Shown piece after piece: positions 51,682-59,135 of a DNA stretch of 64,000 nt. The stretch is from assembly GCF_003129605.1 (NCBI RefSeq), contig NZ_QBDX01000001.1, positions 372,001 through 436,000 on the forward strand, read 5' to 3'. The notes under the pieces are model-generated. The model was not told the origin of the DNA. It did not search any database and saw nothing but the letters and a program-made list of their open reading frames with translations. Position 1 is the stretch's first letter. Each line of letters starts with the position of its first letter. Made by a program: the position numbers and the translations under genes. This stretch comes from Hyphobacterium indicum. GTDB taxonomy: Bacteria; Pseudomonadota; Alphaproteobacteria; Caulobacterales; Maricaulaceae.

Positions 51682-54102
51682 ATGCGCATACAGTCTTTGC
51701 TGGCCGGCCTGGTGGCGGTTCTGTCATTTCTGATGCCCTCGATGGCACAGGCTGGCGATCTGAATGCGGCGATTTCGCCGCCGGTCCGCTCGGTTGCGCT
51801 GCCCGAGGCGGGCACTGCGACGGCAACGACATTTGCAACCGTCGTTAACCGCACGGACCGGGCGCTTGGAAATTGTAAGGTCGAGCTCCCGGGACGTTTC
51901 AGAAATCTGACCCTCGACTACGCCTGGACCGACCCGGCCACGAACGCTCTGGTGCCTGGAAGCGAAAACACACCCTTTTCGCTCGGGCCTCGCGCGTCAC
52001 AATCGCTCTTGATCGCCATTTCTGCCGACGCGGAATTTGATGGCGTCGTTCCGCCCGTCTTCCAGTGCAGCGGTGGTGCGACTGCGGACTCTCTTTATGG
52101 CGTGAATACGTTTGAACTGAATGTCGCCAGCACGCCGCCAACGGATATCGTCACGATTGGTCTGACATTGAGCGGGGATGGCGTTATCCGGGTTCCGCGT
52201 GAAGGTGGCCGACAGGCGTTTGCCGTCGCTGCCGTAAATATTGGCGGAGCCGGAACGGTACGGATCACGCCGGTTGGGCTTTTCGGCCAGAATGCAGACC
52301 TCCCGGCTGATCTGACCGTCTGCATGACCAATGCGCAGGGGCAGTGTTTCATTTCGCCGGAACCCTTCATCGATACCTTTTTTGGCACCAATGATGTCTA
52401 TACCTTTGCTGTGTTCGCACAGGCTCATAACGGATTTGCCATTCCACTGGCGCCGGCAAACAACCGCGTCGAGCTTCAATTCCGGGTCGATGGAGAGTTG
52501 GCGGCAGCAACGAGCGCGGCGATAACGGCTCCAGGGCCAGATTACGTTCTCAATTCGCGCGATGCATTGCGTTTGGCCCAACAGGCGACATTCGGCGCGA
52601 ACCAGACGCTGATCGAACAAATCCGCCGTGCCGGTGTTGAGGTCTGGGTCGACGAACAGCTGGGCCTGACCGAGTCGACCTATGCCGATCTGGGGGCGCA
52701 GGCTGTTCCGACCAATTTCTGCCGCGACATGCCAAATCCCTGCCGCCGCGATCATTTCACCGCATTCCGCTTGCAGATGCGGTTTTTCGAGAATGCAATG
52801 CAGAATGGCGACCAATTGCGTCAGCGTGTGGCGTGGGCACTCTCTCAATTATTGGTGGTCTCTGAACATGAAGTGCCTCTGAATTATGGTCTCGCAAATT
52901 ATCAGCAAATGCTTCTTGAAAACGCGTTTGGGAATTACCGGGATATTCTTGAGCATGTCGCCCGATCACCCGTTATGGGCGAATATCTCGACATGGTGAA
53001 TTCGCGGGCCGAGGCACCGAACGAGAATTTCCCGCGCGAATTGCTTCAGCTTTTTTCTCTGGGCGAGGTGCGGCTCAACAGGGATGGCACACCTCAGGTC
53101 GATGGGACGGGCCGGATCATCCCCGCCTATACCGAACAGGACGTTCTGGAACTATCCCGCGTATTGACCGGGTGGGTGTATCCGTCCGACGGCAACTTCA
53201 TCCCGTCATTCAACAACCTGCCGAATTTCACCGGTCCGATGGAATCAGTGCCGGCAGAGCATGATAACGGGCCAAAGACCTTTTTGGGATCCGGCATGAT
53301 CGGCGGACAAAGCGCCGATGCTGACCTTGAACAGGCTATCGACATCATCTTCGCTCACCCCAACGTGCCGCCTTTCATTTCGCAGCAGCTGATCCAGCAA
53401 TTGGTAACGTCCAACCCAACGCCGGCTTATGTTGATCGAATTGCGTCCGTGTTCGAAGATAATGGCCAGGGTGTTCGGGGTGACCTTCATGCCGTTGTAC
53501 GGGCTATTTTGCTGGATCCCGAGGCGCGCAATTCCACCCCTGATCCCGCGCGCGCTGGAAAACTACGCGAACCTGTATTGCTGATGACGTCGGTCCTGCG
53601 TCTGATCGGCGCGGAGTCTGACGGCTATGCTTTTTTGCGGCGGCTGGGTGTTCTTCATCAGATGCCGTTTGAAGCGCACCACGTTTTCAATTTCTATCCA
53701 CCTGATTATGCCCTGCCGGGATCGGGCGAACTTGTTAGCCCTTCGCAGGCGCTGGTAAATATGAGCACGGTCTTTGAGCGCCATAACATACTGTATGACT
53801 GGACGTATGACGGACATCCAAACCGTTGGGACTGGCGTCCGGTATCCGATTTTCCGGGCGCGTCGGGAACACAGGTTGATTGGTCGGCCTGGGGCCGATT
53901 GGCGCAAAATCCGGAGCTTTTTGTTCAGACCCTGGACGACCTCATTCTGGAGGAGGATTTGACCACAGATCAGCGCGCGCTGATTGTTCAGGCGATGCAG
54001 GCCCAAACCTATTGGGGGGACCCGTTGGAAGAATCCCGACGTCGCGCGCGGCTTGGAATGTATCTTTTCGTCACCTCTCCCTTCTTCCAGATCGATCATT
54101 AG
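51682..54102 (+). CDS. DUF1800 family exported protein with N-terminal two-lobed module
   Basis: The 806-residue protein has a signal peptide (MRIQSLLAGLVAVLSFLMPSMAQA). Residues about 27-283 form a beta-rich module related to the C-terminus of the metalloprotease at 43870. From about 288 the DUF1800 domain follows (DALRLAQQATFGANQTLIEQ, NFPRELLQLFSLGEV, VLELSRVLTGWVYP, FEAHHVFNFYPPDYALPGSG). DUF1800 is of unknown function and is usually paired with DUF1501, as here 9 bp downstream. GGGAGG nine bases upstream favours 51682 over the ATG at 51673. Confidence 0.93.
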   Translation: MRIQSLLAGLVAVLSFLMPSMAQAGDLNAAISPPVRSVALPEAGTATATTFATVVNRTDRALGNCKVELPGRFRNLTLDYAWTDPATNALVPGSENTPFSLGPRASQSLLIAISADAEFDGVVPPVFQCSGGATADSLYGVNTFELNVASTPPTDIVTIGLTLSGDGVIRVPREGGRQAFAVAAVNIGGAGTVRITPVGLFGQNADLPADLTVCMTNAQGQCFISPEPFIDTFFGTNDVYTFAVFAQAHNGFAIPLAPANNRVELQFRVDGELAAATSAAITAPGPDYVLNSRDALRLAQQATFGANQTLIEQIRRAGVEVWVDEQLGLTESTYADLGAQAVPTNFCRDMPNPCRRDHFTAFRLQMRFFENAMQNGDQLRQRVAWALSQLLVVSEHEVPLNYGLANYQQMLLENAFGNYRDILEHVARSPVMGEYLDMVNSRAEAPNENFPRELLQLFSLGEVRLNRDGTPQVDGTGRIIPAYTEQDVLELSRVLTGWVYPSDGNFIPSFNNLPNFTGPMESVPAEHDNGPKTFLGSGMIGGQSADADLEQAIDIIFAHPNVPPFISQQLIQQLVTSNPTPAYVDRIASVFEDNGQGVRGDLHAVVRAILLDPEARNSTPDPARAGKLREPVLLMTSVLRLIGAESDGYAFLRRLGVLHQMPFEAHHVFNFYPPDYALPGSGELVSPSQALVNMSTVFERHNILYDWTYDGHPNRWDWRPVSDFPGASGTQVDWSAWGRLAQNPELFVQTLDDLILEEDLTTDQRALIVQAMQAQTYWGDPLEESRRRARLGMYLFVTSPFFQIDH

Positions 54103-54111
54103 GAGCCCGTT

Positions 54112-55470
54112 ATGACGATTGATCGCAGAGAACTTCTCAAGCTGGTCACCGGGTCGAGCCTCGCAGCTTTGATGCCCAGTCTGGTTCGTGCACAAACGGT
54201 CGGAACGGGGTCAGGTTACAAGGCTATCGTTGCGCTGTTCATGCACGGCGGAAATGACTCCAATAACATGCTTATTCCCAATGATGAGCGCCATGCCGGT
54301 TACGCCGCTGTACGCGGCAGCGCCATCGCCATCAATCGGGGCGATCTTTCGCCCCTTGCCGGCACGCCCATGGGCATGCATCCGTCGCTTGCGCCGCTGG
54401 CACAGCTTTGGTCGGAGGGGGATCTCAACTGGGTCCAGAATGCCGGCGTACTGTTACAGCCCCTGACGCGGGATCAATATAATAACAGCCCGCAACTCCG
54501 GCCTGTGAATCTCTTTTCGCATGATGCCCAGCAAAACCTCTGGCAAACCGGTGGCGCGGCGTCCGAACTGATTACGGGCTGGATGGGCCGGGTCGGAGAC
54601 CGATTGGTCGATGTCGGGCACGTCTATCCCTCGGTTTCGCTTTCAGGCGCGCAGCGAGCATTGATCGGGGATCGCAATTCGCCTCTGCTCATTTCCAGTT
54701 CAAACCTCGCACTGCGCAATTACGATCCGACCGATATGGACGCGAATGATGTCGCCCGGCGCGCTGCGCTGGATGGTCTGTTGGCCGCACCGCAGCAATC
54801 CAATCTGGGAAATCTGACCACCGATATCATCCGTGGTGATCTAGAGGCCGGCGCGGTTCTGAACGATATTCTGAATGGTGACCAGTCGATCGTCGATGCC
54901 AGTTTTGTCGACCCGGCAGGCAATCCTGTCGATAGCAGTCTTGCCACAGCTCTGAAGCATATTGCGCGCCTGATCGAAGCACGAGACGAGATCGGCGCGA
55001 CCCGCCAGACATTTATGGCGGAAACCGGAGGATTCGATAATCACCGCAGCCAGGCCGGAACACATGCTGAATTGCTCTCGAATATCGCCCGGTGTGTTTA
55101 TGCTTTCCACAATACGATGAGGGCGCTTGGTGTGGCTGACGAGGTTGCACTCTTCTCCATGTCCGATTTCAACCGCGTGTTCAAAGGTAATGGATCTGCG
55201 GGTTCCGATCATGGCTGGGGCTCGCACCATTTTGTGGTCGGTGGCGATCTGCGACCCAATCAATTGCTCGGCACTTTCCCGGATCAGACCATCGGCGGTC
55301 CGGACGATGCGCGATCTGACGGGCGCTGGATTCCGACCACCTCCGTCGAGGAATATGCGGGCGCGCTTGTTCGCTGGCTGGGCGTATCCGATGCCGATAT
55401 GCCTTACGTCTTCCCCAACTGGTCGAACTGGAATGGTGGCGGACGTGGGCCGCTGGACTTGTTTGCGTGA
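54112..55470 (+). CDS. DUF1501 family Tat-exported protein
   Basis: The 452-residue protein begins MTIDRRELLKLVTGSSLAAL, a twin-arginine signal (RRELLK). The body has the DUF1501 pattern of the alkaline-phosphatase/sulfatase-like superfamily: AIVALFMHGGNDSNNMLIP, FMAETGGFDNHRSQAG and SDHGWGSHHFVVGG, with potential metal-binding Asp/His. Members are conserved with DUF1800 proteins but have no proven activity. It starts nine bases after the DUF1800 stop (AGGAG in between), and a degenerate nuclease-fold gene follows after 45 bp. Confidence 0.93.
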   Translation: MTIDRRELLKLVTGSSLAALMPSLVRAQTVGTGSGYKAIVALFMHGGNDSNNMLIPNDERHAGYAAVRGSAIAINRGDLSPLAGTPMGMHPSLAPLAQLWSEGDLNWVQNAGVLLQPLTRDQYNNSPQLRPVNLFSHDAQQNLWQTGGAASELITGWMGRVGDRLVDVGHVYPSVSLSGAQRALIGDRNSPLLISSSNLALRNYDPTDMDANDVARRAALDGLLAAPQQSNLGNLTTDIIRGDLEAGAVLNDILNGDQSIVDASFVDPAGNPVDSSLATALKHIARLIEARDEIGATRQTFMAETGGFDNHRSQAGTHAELLSNIARCVYAFHNTMRALGVADEVALFSMSDFNRVFKGNGSAGSDHGWGSHHFVVGGDLRPNQLLGTFPDQTIGGPDDARSDGRWIPTTSVEEYAGALVRWLGVSDADMPYVFPNWSNWNGGGRGPLDLFA

Positions 55471-55515
55471 CCTCCGGACTCGACTCAGGGGCGAGTAAGC
55501 GCTTTTCTGCCCGGT

Positions 55516-56271
55516 ATGCGGGCAGGGTGGGTGTTCATAACAATCAGCCTCTGGCTGATGGCGGGCGCGCAGGGTTTGGCGCAAACGGTGACGGCGCATC
55601 GCCTGAATGATTTCGGCCTGATCACGGTGCCGTCCGCGGAGGGCGAAACCCTGACCCTCAGACTCGCCGGCATTGAATTGCCGCGCAATGGCACCCCCGG
55701 ACACGGGCTCGCCATGCAATTCATCGATACAGAACTGGAGGCACGCCCGGTCACGCTCCTGTCCGGCCCTGAGGAACGCCTCGACCGCTTTGGCAATCTG
55801 ATCGGGGATCTGGATCTGGGCGGGCATACGCTTGCGGCTCTCCTGGTCCGGGAAGGCTATGCCATGGCCTATTCCTGGCCGGACACACGGGAGGCGGCTG
55901 CGCGCCTCCTGCCCCTGGAGGCGGAGGCACGGCAGGCCGGCCGGGGCCTCTGGGGGGCGGGGGTTTTCGAGATACGCACACCGGAGCCCAACACGCTCGC
56001 CCTCTATCTGGAGACCGTCCAGATTGTCGAGGGCCGGGTCATTTCCATCGGCGATACCCAGGACCGGCTCTATCTCAATTTCGGATTCGATTACCGGACG
56101 GATTTCACCGTCTCGATCGAACAGGGTGATACCGCCCGCTTTGAGGAAGCCGGCCTGGACCTGCGCGCACTTGAAGGGCGCATTGTCCGCGTGCGCGGCT
56201 GGGTACAGGCGATCAATGGTCCGTCAATCTCGGTCGATCACCCGGAACGGATTGAAGTCCTGACCCCGTGA
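55516..56271 (+). CDS. Secreted staphylococcal-nuclease-fold protein, active site degenerate
   Basis: The 251-residue protein has a signal peptide (WVFITISLWLMAGAQGLA) and a thermonuclease-like domain with TLRLAGIELPRNG, DRFGNLIGDL, LLVREGYAMAYSWP and ARQAGRGLWGAG, then a C-terminal OB-like extension (VEGRVISIGDTQDRLYLNFG). Catalytic residues of the family (Asp/Glu of the GIDxPE motif and Arg of DRYGR) read E-L-P-R and D-R-F-G-N here, so hydrolysis is doubtful. It is probably co-transcribed with the DUF1800-DUF1501 genes. Confidence 0.8.
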   Translation: MRAGWVFITISLWLMAGAQGLAQTVTAHRLNDFGLITVPSAEGETLTLRLAGIELPRNGTPGHGLAMQFIDTELEARPVTLLSGPEERLDRFGNLIGDLDLGGHTLAALLVREGYAMAYSWPDTREAAARLLPLEAEARQAGRGLWGAGVFEIRTPEPNTLALYLETVQIVEGRVISIGDTQDRLYLNFGFDYRTDFTVSIEQGDTARFEEAGLDLRALEGRIVRVRGWVQAINGPSISVDHPERIEVLTP

Positions 56272-56277
56272 ATGCGG

Positions 56278-57171
56278 CTAGATCAGCCCGGCTTCTTCCG
56301 GGTCGCCGAAGCGGTTGGTCAGCGACTTTTTCAGCTTGGTCAGGGCCTGATGCTCGATCTGCCGCACGCGCTCCTTGGAGATGCCGAGGCGCTCGCCGAG
56401 GGATTCGAGCGTCACGACCTCCTCGCCCAGCTTGCGCTCGGCTATGATCAGCTTTTCCCGGTCGGTCAGGCTTTCCATCGCCTCGTACAGCCACTGGCCC
56501 CGCTTTTCAGCGTCATGCGATTGCATGACCGATTCTTCCGGCGCCGGGCGGTCATCTTCAAGCAGATCCTGCCATTCGCCTTCGCCATCTTCGGTGAAAG
56601 GCGCATTGAGCGACCGGTCGGAGGCCGCCAGCCGCGAGGCCATGGCGTCGACATCCTTTTCCGGCACGCGCAGAGCCTTGGCGGTCTTGGCCCGGTTTTC
56701 CGGGGACATCTCGCCGCCATTGATATCATTGATCATCGCCCGGATGCGGCGGAGATTGAAGAACAGCGTCTTGTGCGAGGAGGTCGTGCCGGTGCGCACA
56801 ATGGACCAGTTGCGCAGCACATAATCCTGGATAGACGAGCGGATCCACCAGGCCGCATAGGTCGAGAACCGCACTTCGCGTTCCGGCTCGAACCGCGCGG
56901 CCGCCTGCATCAGGCCGACATTGCCTTCCTGCACGAGATCGGAAAAGGGCAGGCCGTATTTGCGGAATTTCGACGCAATCGCGATCACCAGCCGCATATA
57001 GGCTTGGGTCAGGGCGTGCAGGGCTTTCTCGTCACCATCATCGCGCCAGCGGATCGCCAAAACCTGTTCTTCCTCGCGTTCAAGCAGAGGCTCTGCCATG
57101 GCATTGCGCAGGAATGCACGGTCCGGGTCGACAGAGCGGGGGCGGGCGGGGGTTTGTGTGTTCTGAGCCAT
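56278..57171 (-). CDS. rpoH: RNA polymerase sigma-32 factor RpoH
   Basis: The 297-residue heat-shock sigma factor has region 2 (FSDLVQEGNVGLMQAAARFE, RFSTYAAWWIRSSIQDYVLR), the RpoH box with NWSIVRTGTTSSHKTLFFNL, and region 4 with LGISKERVRQIEHQALTKLK. The start MAQNTQTPARP at 57171 gives a normal length; an earlier ATG at 57234 lies in the carD terminator. Its 3' end faces the nuclease-fold gene 6 bp away. Confidence 0.96.
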   Translation of the reverse strand: MAQNTQTPARPRSVDPDRAFLRNAMAEPLLEREEEQVLAIRWRDDGDEKALHALTQAYMRLVIAIASKFRKYGLPFSDLVQEGNVGLMQAAARFEPEREVRFSTYAAWWIRSSIQDYVLRNWSIVRTGTTSSHKTLFFNLRRIRAMINDINGGEMSPENRAKTAKALRVPEKDVDAMASRLAASDRSLNAPFTEDGEGEWQDLLEDDRPAPEESVMQSHDAEKRGQWLYEAMESLTDREKLIIAERKLGEEVVTLESLGERLGISKERVRQIEHQALTKLKKSLTNRFGDPEEAGLI

Positions 57172-57221
57172 ACCCGATTTACGAATGTGGCGGGAATGTG
57201 GATCACTGGGCGCTGAAAATA

Positions 57222-57249
57222 AAACACCCGGCACGATGGCCGGGTGTTT
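57222..57249 (-). terminator. Intrinsic terminator downstream of carD
   Basis: AAACACCCGGC (57222-57232) and GCCGGGTGTTT (57239-57249) form a perfect 11-bp stem around ACGATG. Read on the minus strand the T-run extends to TTTTATTTTC. It lies 25 bp after the carD stop and upstream of rpoH. Confidence 0.92.
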
Positions 57250-57274
57250 CGATCAATGTGTGGACGAAAACCGG

Positions 57275-57793
57275 CTATGCGGCTTTCTTCAGCAGCGTCT
57301 TCGACAGCATGTCGCGCGCCGCATCATGTTCGATGCTTTCAACCGCGGCCACTTCACGCACCATCCGGTCAATCGCCGACTCATAGAGCTGGCGTTCGGA
57401 ATAGGATTGTTCCGGCTGATCCTCCGCGCGGTGCAGGTCGCGAACGACCTCCGCAATGGAGATCAGATCCCCGGAATTGATCTTTGCTTCGTATTCCTGG
57501 GCGCGGCGGCTCCACATGGTCCGCTTCACCTTGGCCTTGCCCTTCAGGGTTTTCATTGCGTCCTTGACGATCTTGTCAGAGGACAGGGGACGCATGCCCG
57601 ACGTGTCGGCCTTGGCGGTCGGCACGCGCAGGACCATCTTGTCCTGCTCGAAAGACACGACATAGACCTCGATATCGAAGCCTGCCACGGAATCCTTTTC
57701 CACGCCCACTACGCGGCCGACGCCGTGCGCCGGATAAACAATATAGTCGCCCTTCTTGAAGGACCGGTTGTCATTCGCCGTCTTTTTGCTCAT
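57275..57793 (-). CDS. carD: CarD family transcriptional regulator
   Basis: The 172-residue protein has the CarD/TRCF RNA-polymerase-interacting domain at the N-terminus (FKKGDYIVYPAHGVGRVVGVE) and a helical DNA-binding C-terminus with RRAQEYEAKINSGDLISIAEV and QSYSERQLYESAIDRMVREV. It stabilises open promoter complexes at rRNA and other genes. Starts at 57793 or 57805 are both possible; the first gives MSKKTANDN. It has its own terminator and a 195-bp upstream region. Confidence 0.95.
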   Translation of the reverse strand: MSKKTANDNRSFKKGDYIVYPAHGVGRVVGVEKDSVAGFDIEVYVVSFEQDKMVLRVPTAKADTSGMRPLSSDKIVKDAMKTLKGKAKVKRTMWSRRAQEYEAKINSGDLISIAEVVRDLHRAEDQPEQSYSERQLYESAIDRMVREVAAVESIEHDAARDMLSKTLLKKAA

Positions 57794-57966
57794 GGAAACT
57801 CTCATCTGGACCAGGGAAAAGGCGCACACATCTCCCGCCTCTGAAGACCTCTTTTGTGAATAAAGTGGCCCTCAAAAGGGTATGTGACCTTCTCCCCCGG
57901 GAAACGGGCGTGCAGCCTGCGCCGCCCAACGCGACCAGTGTATAACATAATTTTTGGTTAAAAACA

Positions 57967-57984
57967 ATTCGTTGCCGGACGAAT
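57967..57984 (-). terminator. Intrinsic terminator downstream of fdxA
   Basis: ATTCGT (57967-57972) and ACGAAT (57979-57984) form a 6-bp stem around TGCCGG. On the minus strand it follows the fdxA stop by three bases and is followed by TGTTTTTAACC, so the hairpin plus T-run fits an intrinsic terminator, though the stem is short. Confidence 0.65.
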
Positions 57985-57987
57985 AGT

Positions 57988-58329
57988 TTACGATCCCTTG
58001 CCCGGCTTTTCCGAGAAGTATTTTTCGAACTTGCCGGTTTCGGTCTCGAATTGCGCCGCGTCTTCAGGCGGATCGATCTTTACAGTAATGACCGGCCAGA
58101 GTTCTGCATACTTGGAATTGATGGCCAGCCATTTGCCGTCCGGATCATCTTCGGTATCGGGCTTGATGGCTTCCACCGGGCATTCCGGCTCACAGACGCC
58201 GCAGTCGATACACTCGTCCGGATGAATGACGAGGAAGTTCTCGCCTTCATAGAAACAGTCGACGGGACAGACCTCGACACAGTCCGTGTATTTGCAGCGC
58301 ACGCAGGCGTCGGTGACAATATACGTCAT
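57988..58329 (-). CDS. fdxA: 7Fe ferredoxin (FdxA)
   Basis: The 113-residue ferredoxin has the [3Fe-4S]/[4Fe-4S] arrangement [20 protein letters not shown] and [18 protein letters not shown] near the N-terminus and a long C-terminal tail ([10 protein letters not shown]...), as in alphaproteobacterial FdxA. It carries low-potential electrons. It lies in the conserved helicase - S4 - fdxA - carD neighbourhood, here with a TerB-like gene inserted before it. Confidence 0.95.
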   Translation of the reverse strand: MTYIVTDACVRCKYTDCVEVCPVDCFYEGENFLVIHPDECIDCGVCEPECPVEAIKPDTEDDPDGKWLAINSKYAELWPVITVKIDPPEDAAQFETETGKFEKYFSEKPGKGS

Positions 58330-58393
58330 CGAAAAATCATTCCGATCAGTTCACTAAGGGCTGCGCCGCACATGTGCCCGTGCAGCAGAAAAG

Positions 58394-58846
58394 TCAACGT
58401 GTCCGGGCTGCGGCTTCTGCGCGCGACCGGGCGAGAACCCGCTCCCGGTCGCTCACCGCCAGCAAGGGGGCGACGCGCCGGATAAAGGAATCTTCAAGGT
58501 GCGACTTCTCTCCATCGGCCAGGGCCACCCGCCACAAATGCTCCACCAGGGCGATTCTTTCCGGTCCGGGCAGGCAGGCTTTGACGACTTTCGTGAACTG
58601 GTGATGGTCCGCGGCATTCTCCGCCAGCGTTTCGGCCCGGGACAGCATGTCGGCGGCTTTTTCCGGATCCAGTTGGAACGCCGCCATCAGGATATGACGG
58701 ATCTGCTCGGCCTCGATGTCGGCATAAATTCCGTCAGCGAGCGCTGCTTCGACCAGCAAGGTCGTGGCGGCCACATGCGGGTCGAGCTCCGAGCGCGCCT
58801 CGGCCTCTCCACCACCGCTCATCATCTTCCTGATGGCATCAAACAT
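58394..58846 (-). CDS. TerB-like tellurite resistance family protein
   Basis: The 150-residue helical protein resembles TerB/DjlA-N domains: VAATTLLVEAALADGIYADIE, with an acidic (D-G-x-x-x-x-E) metal-binding helix, and HLWRVALADGEKSHLEDSFIRRVA repeating the pattern. TerB-fold proteins are linked to tellurite resistance and membrane-associated scaffolds. The start at 58846 overlaps the end of the S4 gene by 8 bp; an upstream ATG at 58915 would lie deeper in it. Confidence 0.85.
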   Translation of the reverse strand: MFDAIRKMMSGGGEAEARSELDPHVAATTLLVEAALADGIYADIEAEQIRHILMAAFQLDPEKAADMLSRAETLAENAADHHQFTKVVKACLPGPERIALVEHLWRVALADGEKSHLEDSFIRRVAPLLAVSDRERVLARSRAEAAARTR

Positions 58847-59135
58847 CGGGGGCATCCTCCTCGCTGACAAGCTCATACAATCCGCGCGCCTCCGCCGGAG
58901 GGCCGCGCCGTTCACCCAAGGCCATGATCTTCAGACTAACGATGCGGCTTCGCAAGGGAAAGGTCAGCCGGTCGCCCGGGCGGACCAGTGCGGACGGTTT
59001 TTCTATGCGTCTGGGATGCCCGCCGCCGCCGATCCGGATGCGGCCCTTGCTGACATAGGCGGTGGCGAGGCCCCGTGTCTTCATGAAGCGGGCGCGCCAC
59101 AACCAGATATCAATGCGCACGGATGATTCGCTCAC
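58839..59135 (-). CDS. S4-domain RNA-binding protein (Hsp15-like)
   Basis: The 98-residue protein consists of an S4 domain (SVRIDIWLWRARFMKTRGLA, YVSKGRIRIGG, then VRPGDRLTFPLRSRIVSLKI) and a short tail. It resembles Hsp15, which binds 50S subunits carrying stalled nascent chains. I place the start at the GTG 59135, which overlaps the helicase stop by GTGA; longer upstream frames read into the helicase. Confidence 0.88.
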   Translation of the reverse strand: MSESSVRIDIWLWRARFMKTRGLATAYVSKGRIRIGGGGHPRRIEKPSALVRPGDRLTFPLRSRIVSLKIMALGERRGPPAEARGLYELVSEEDAPDV

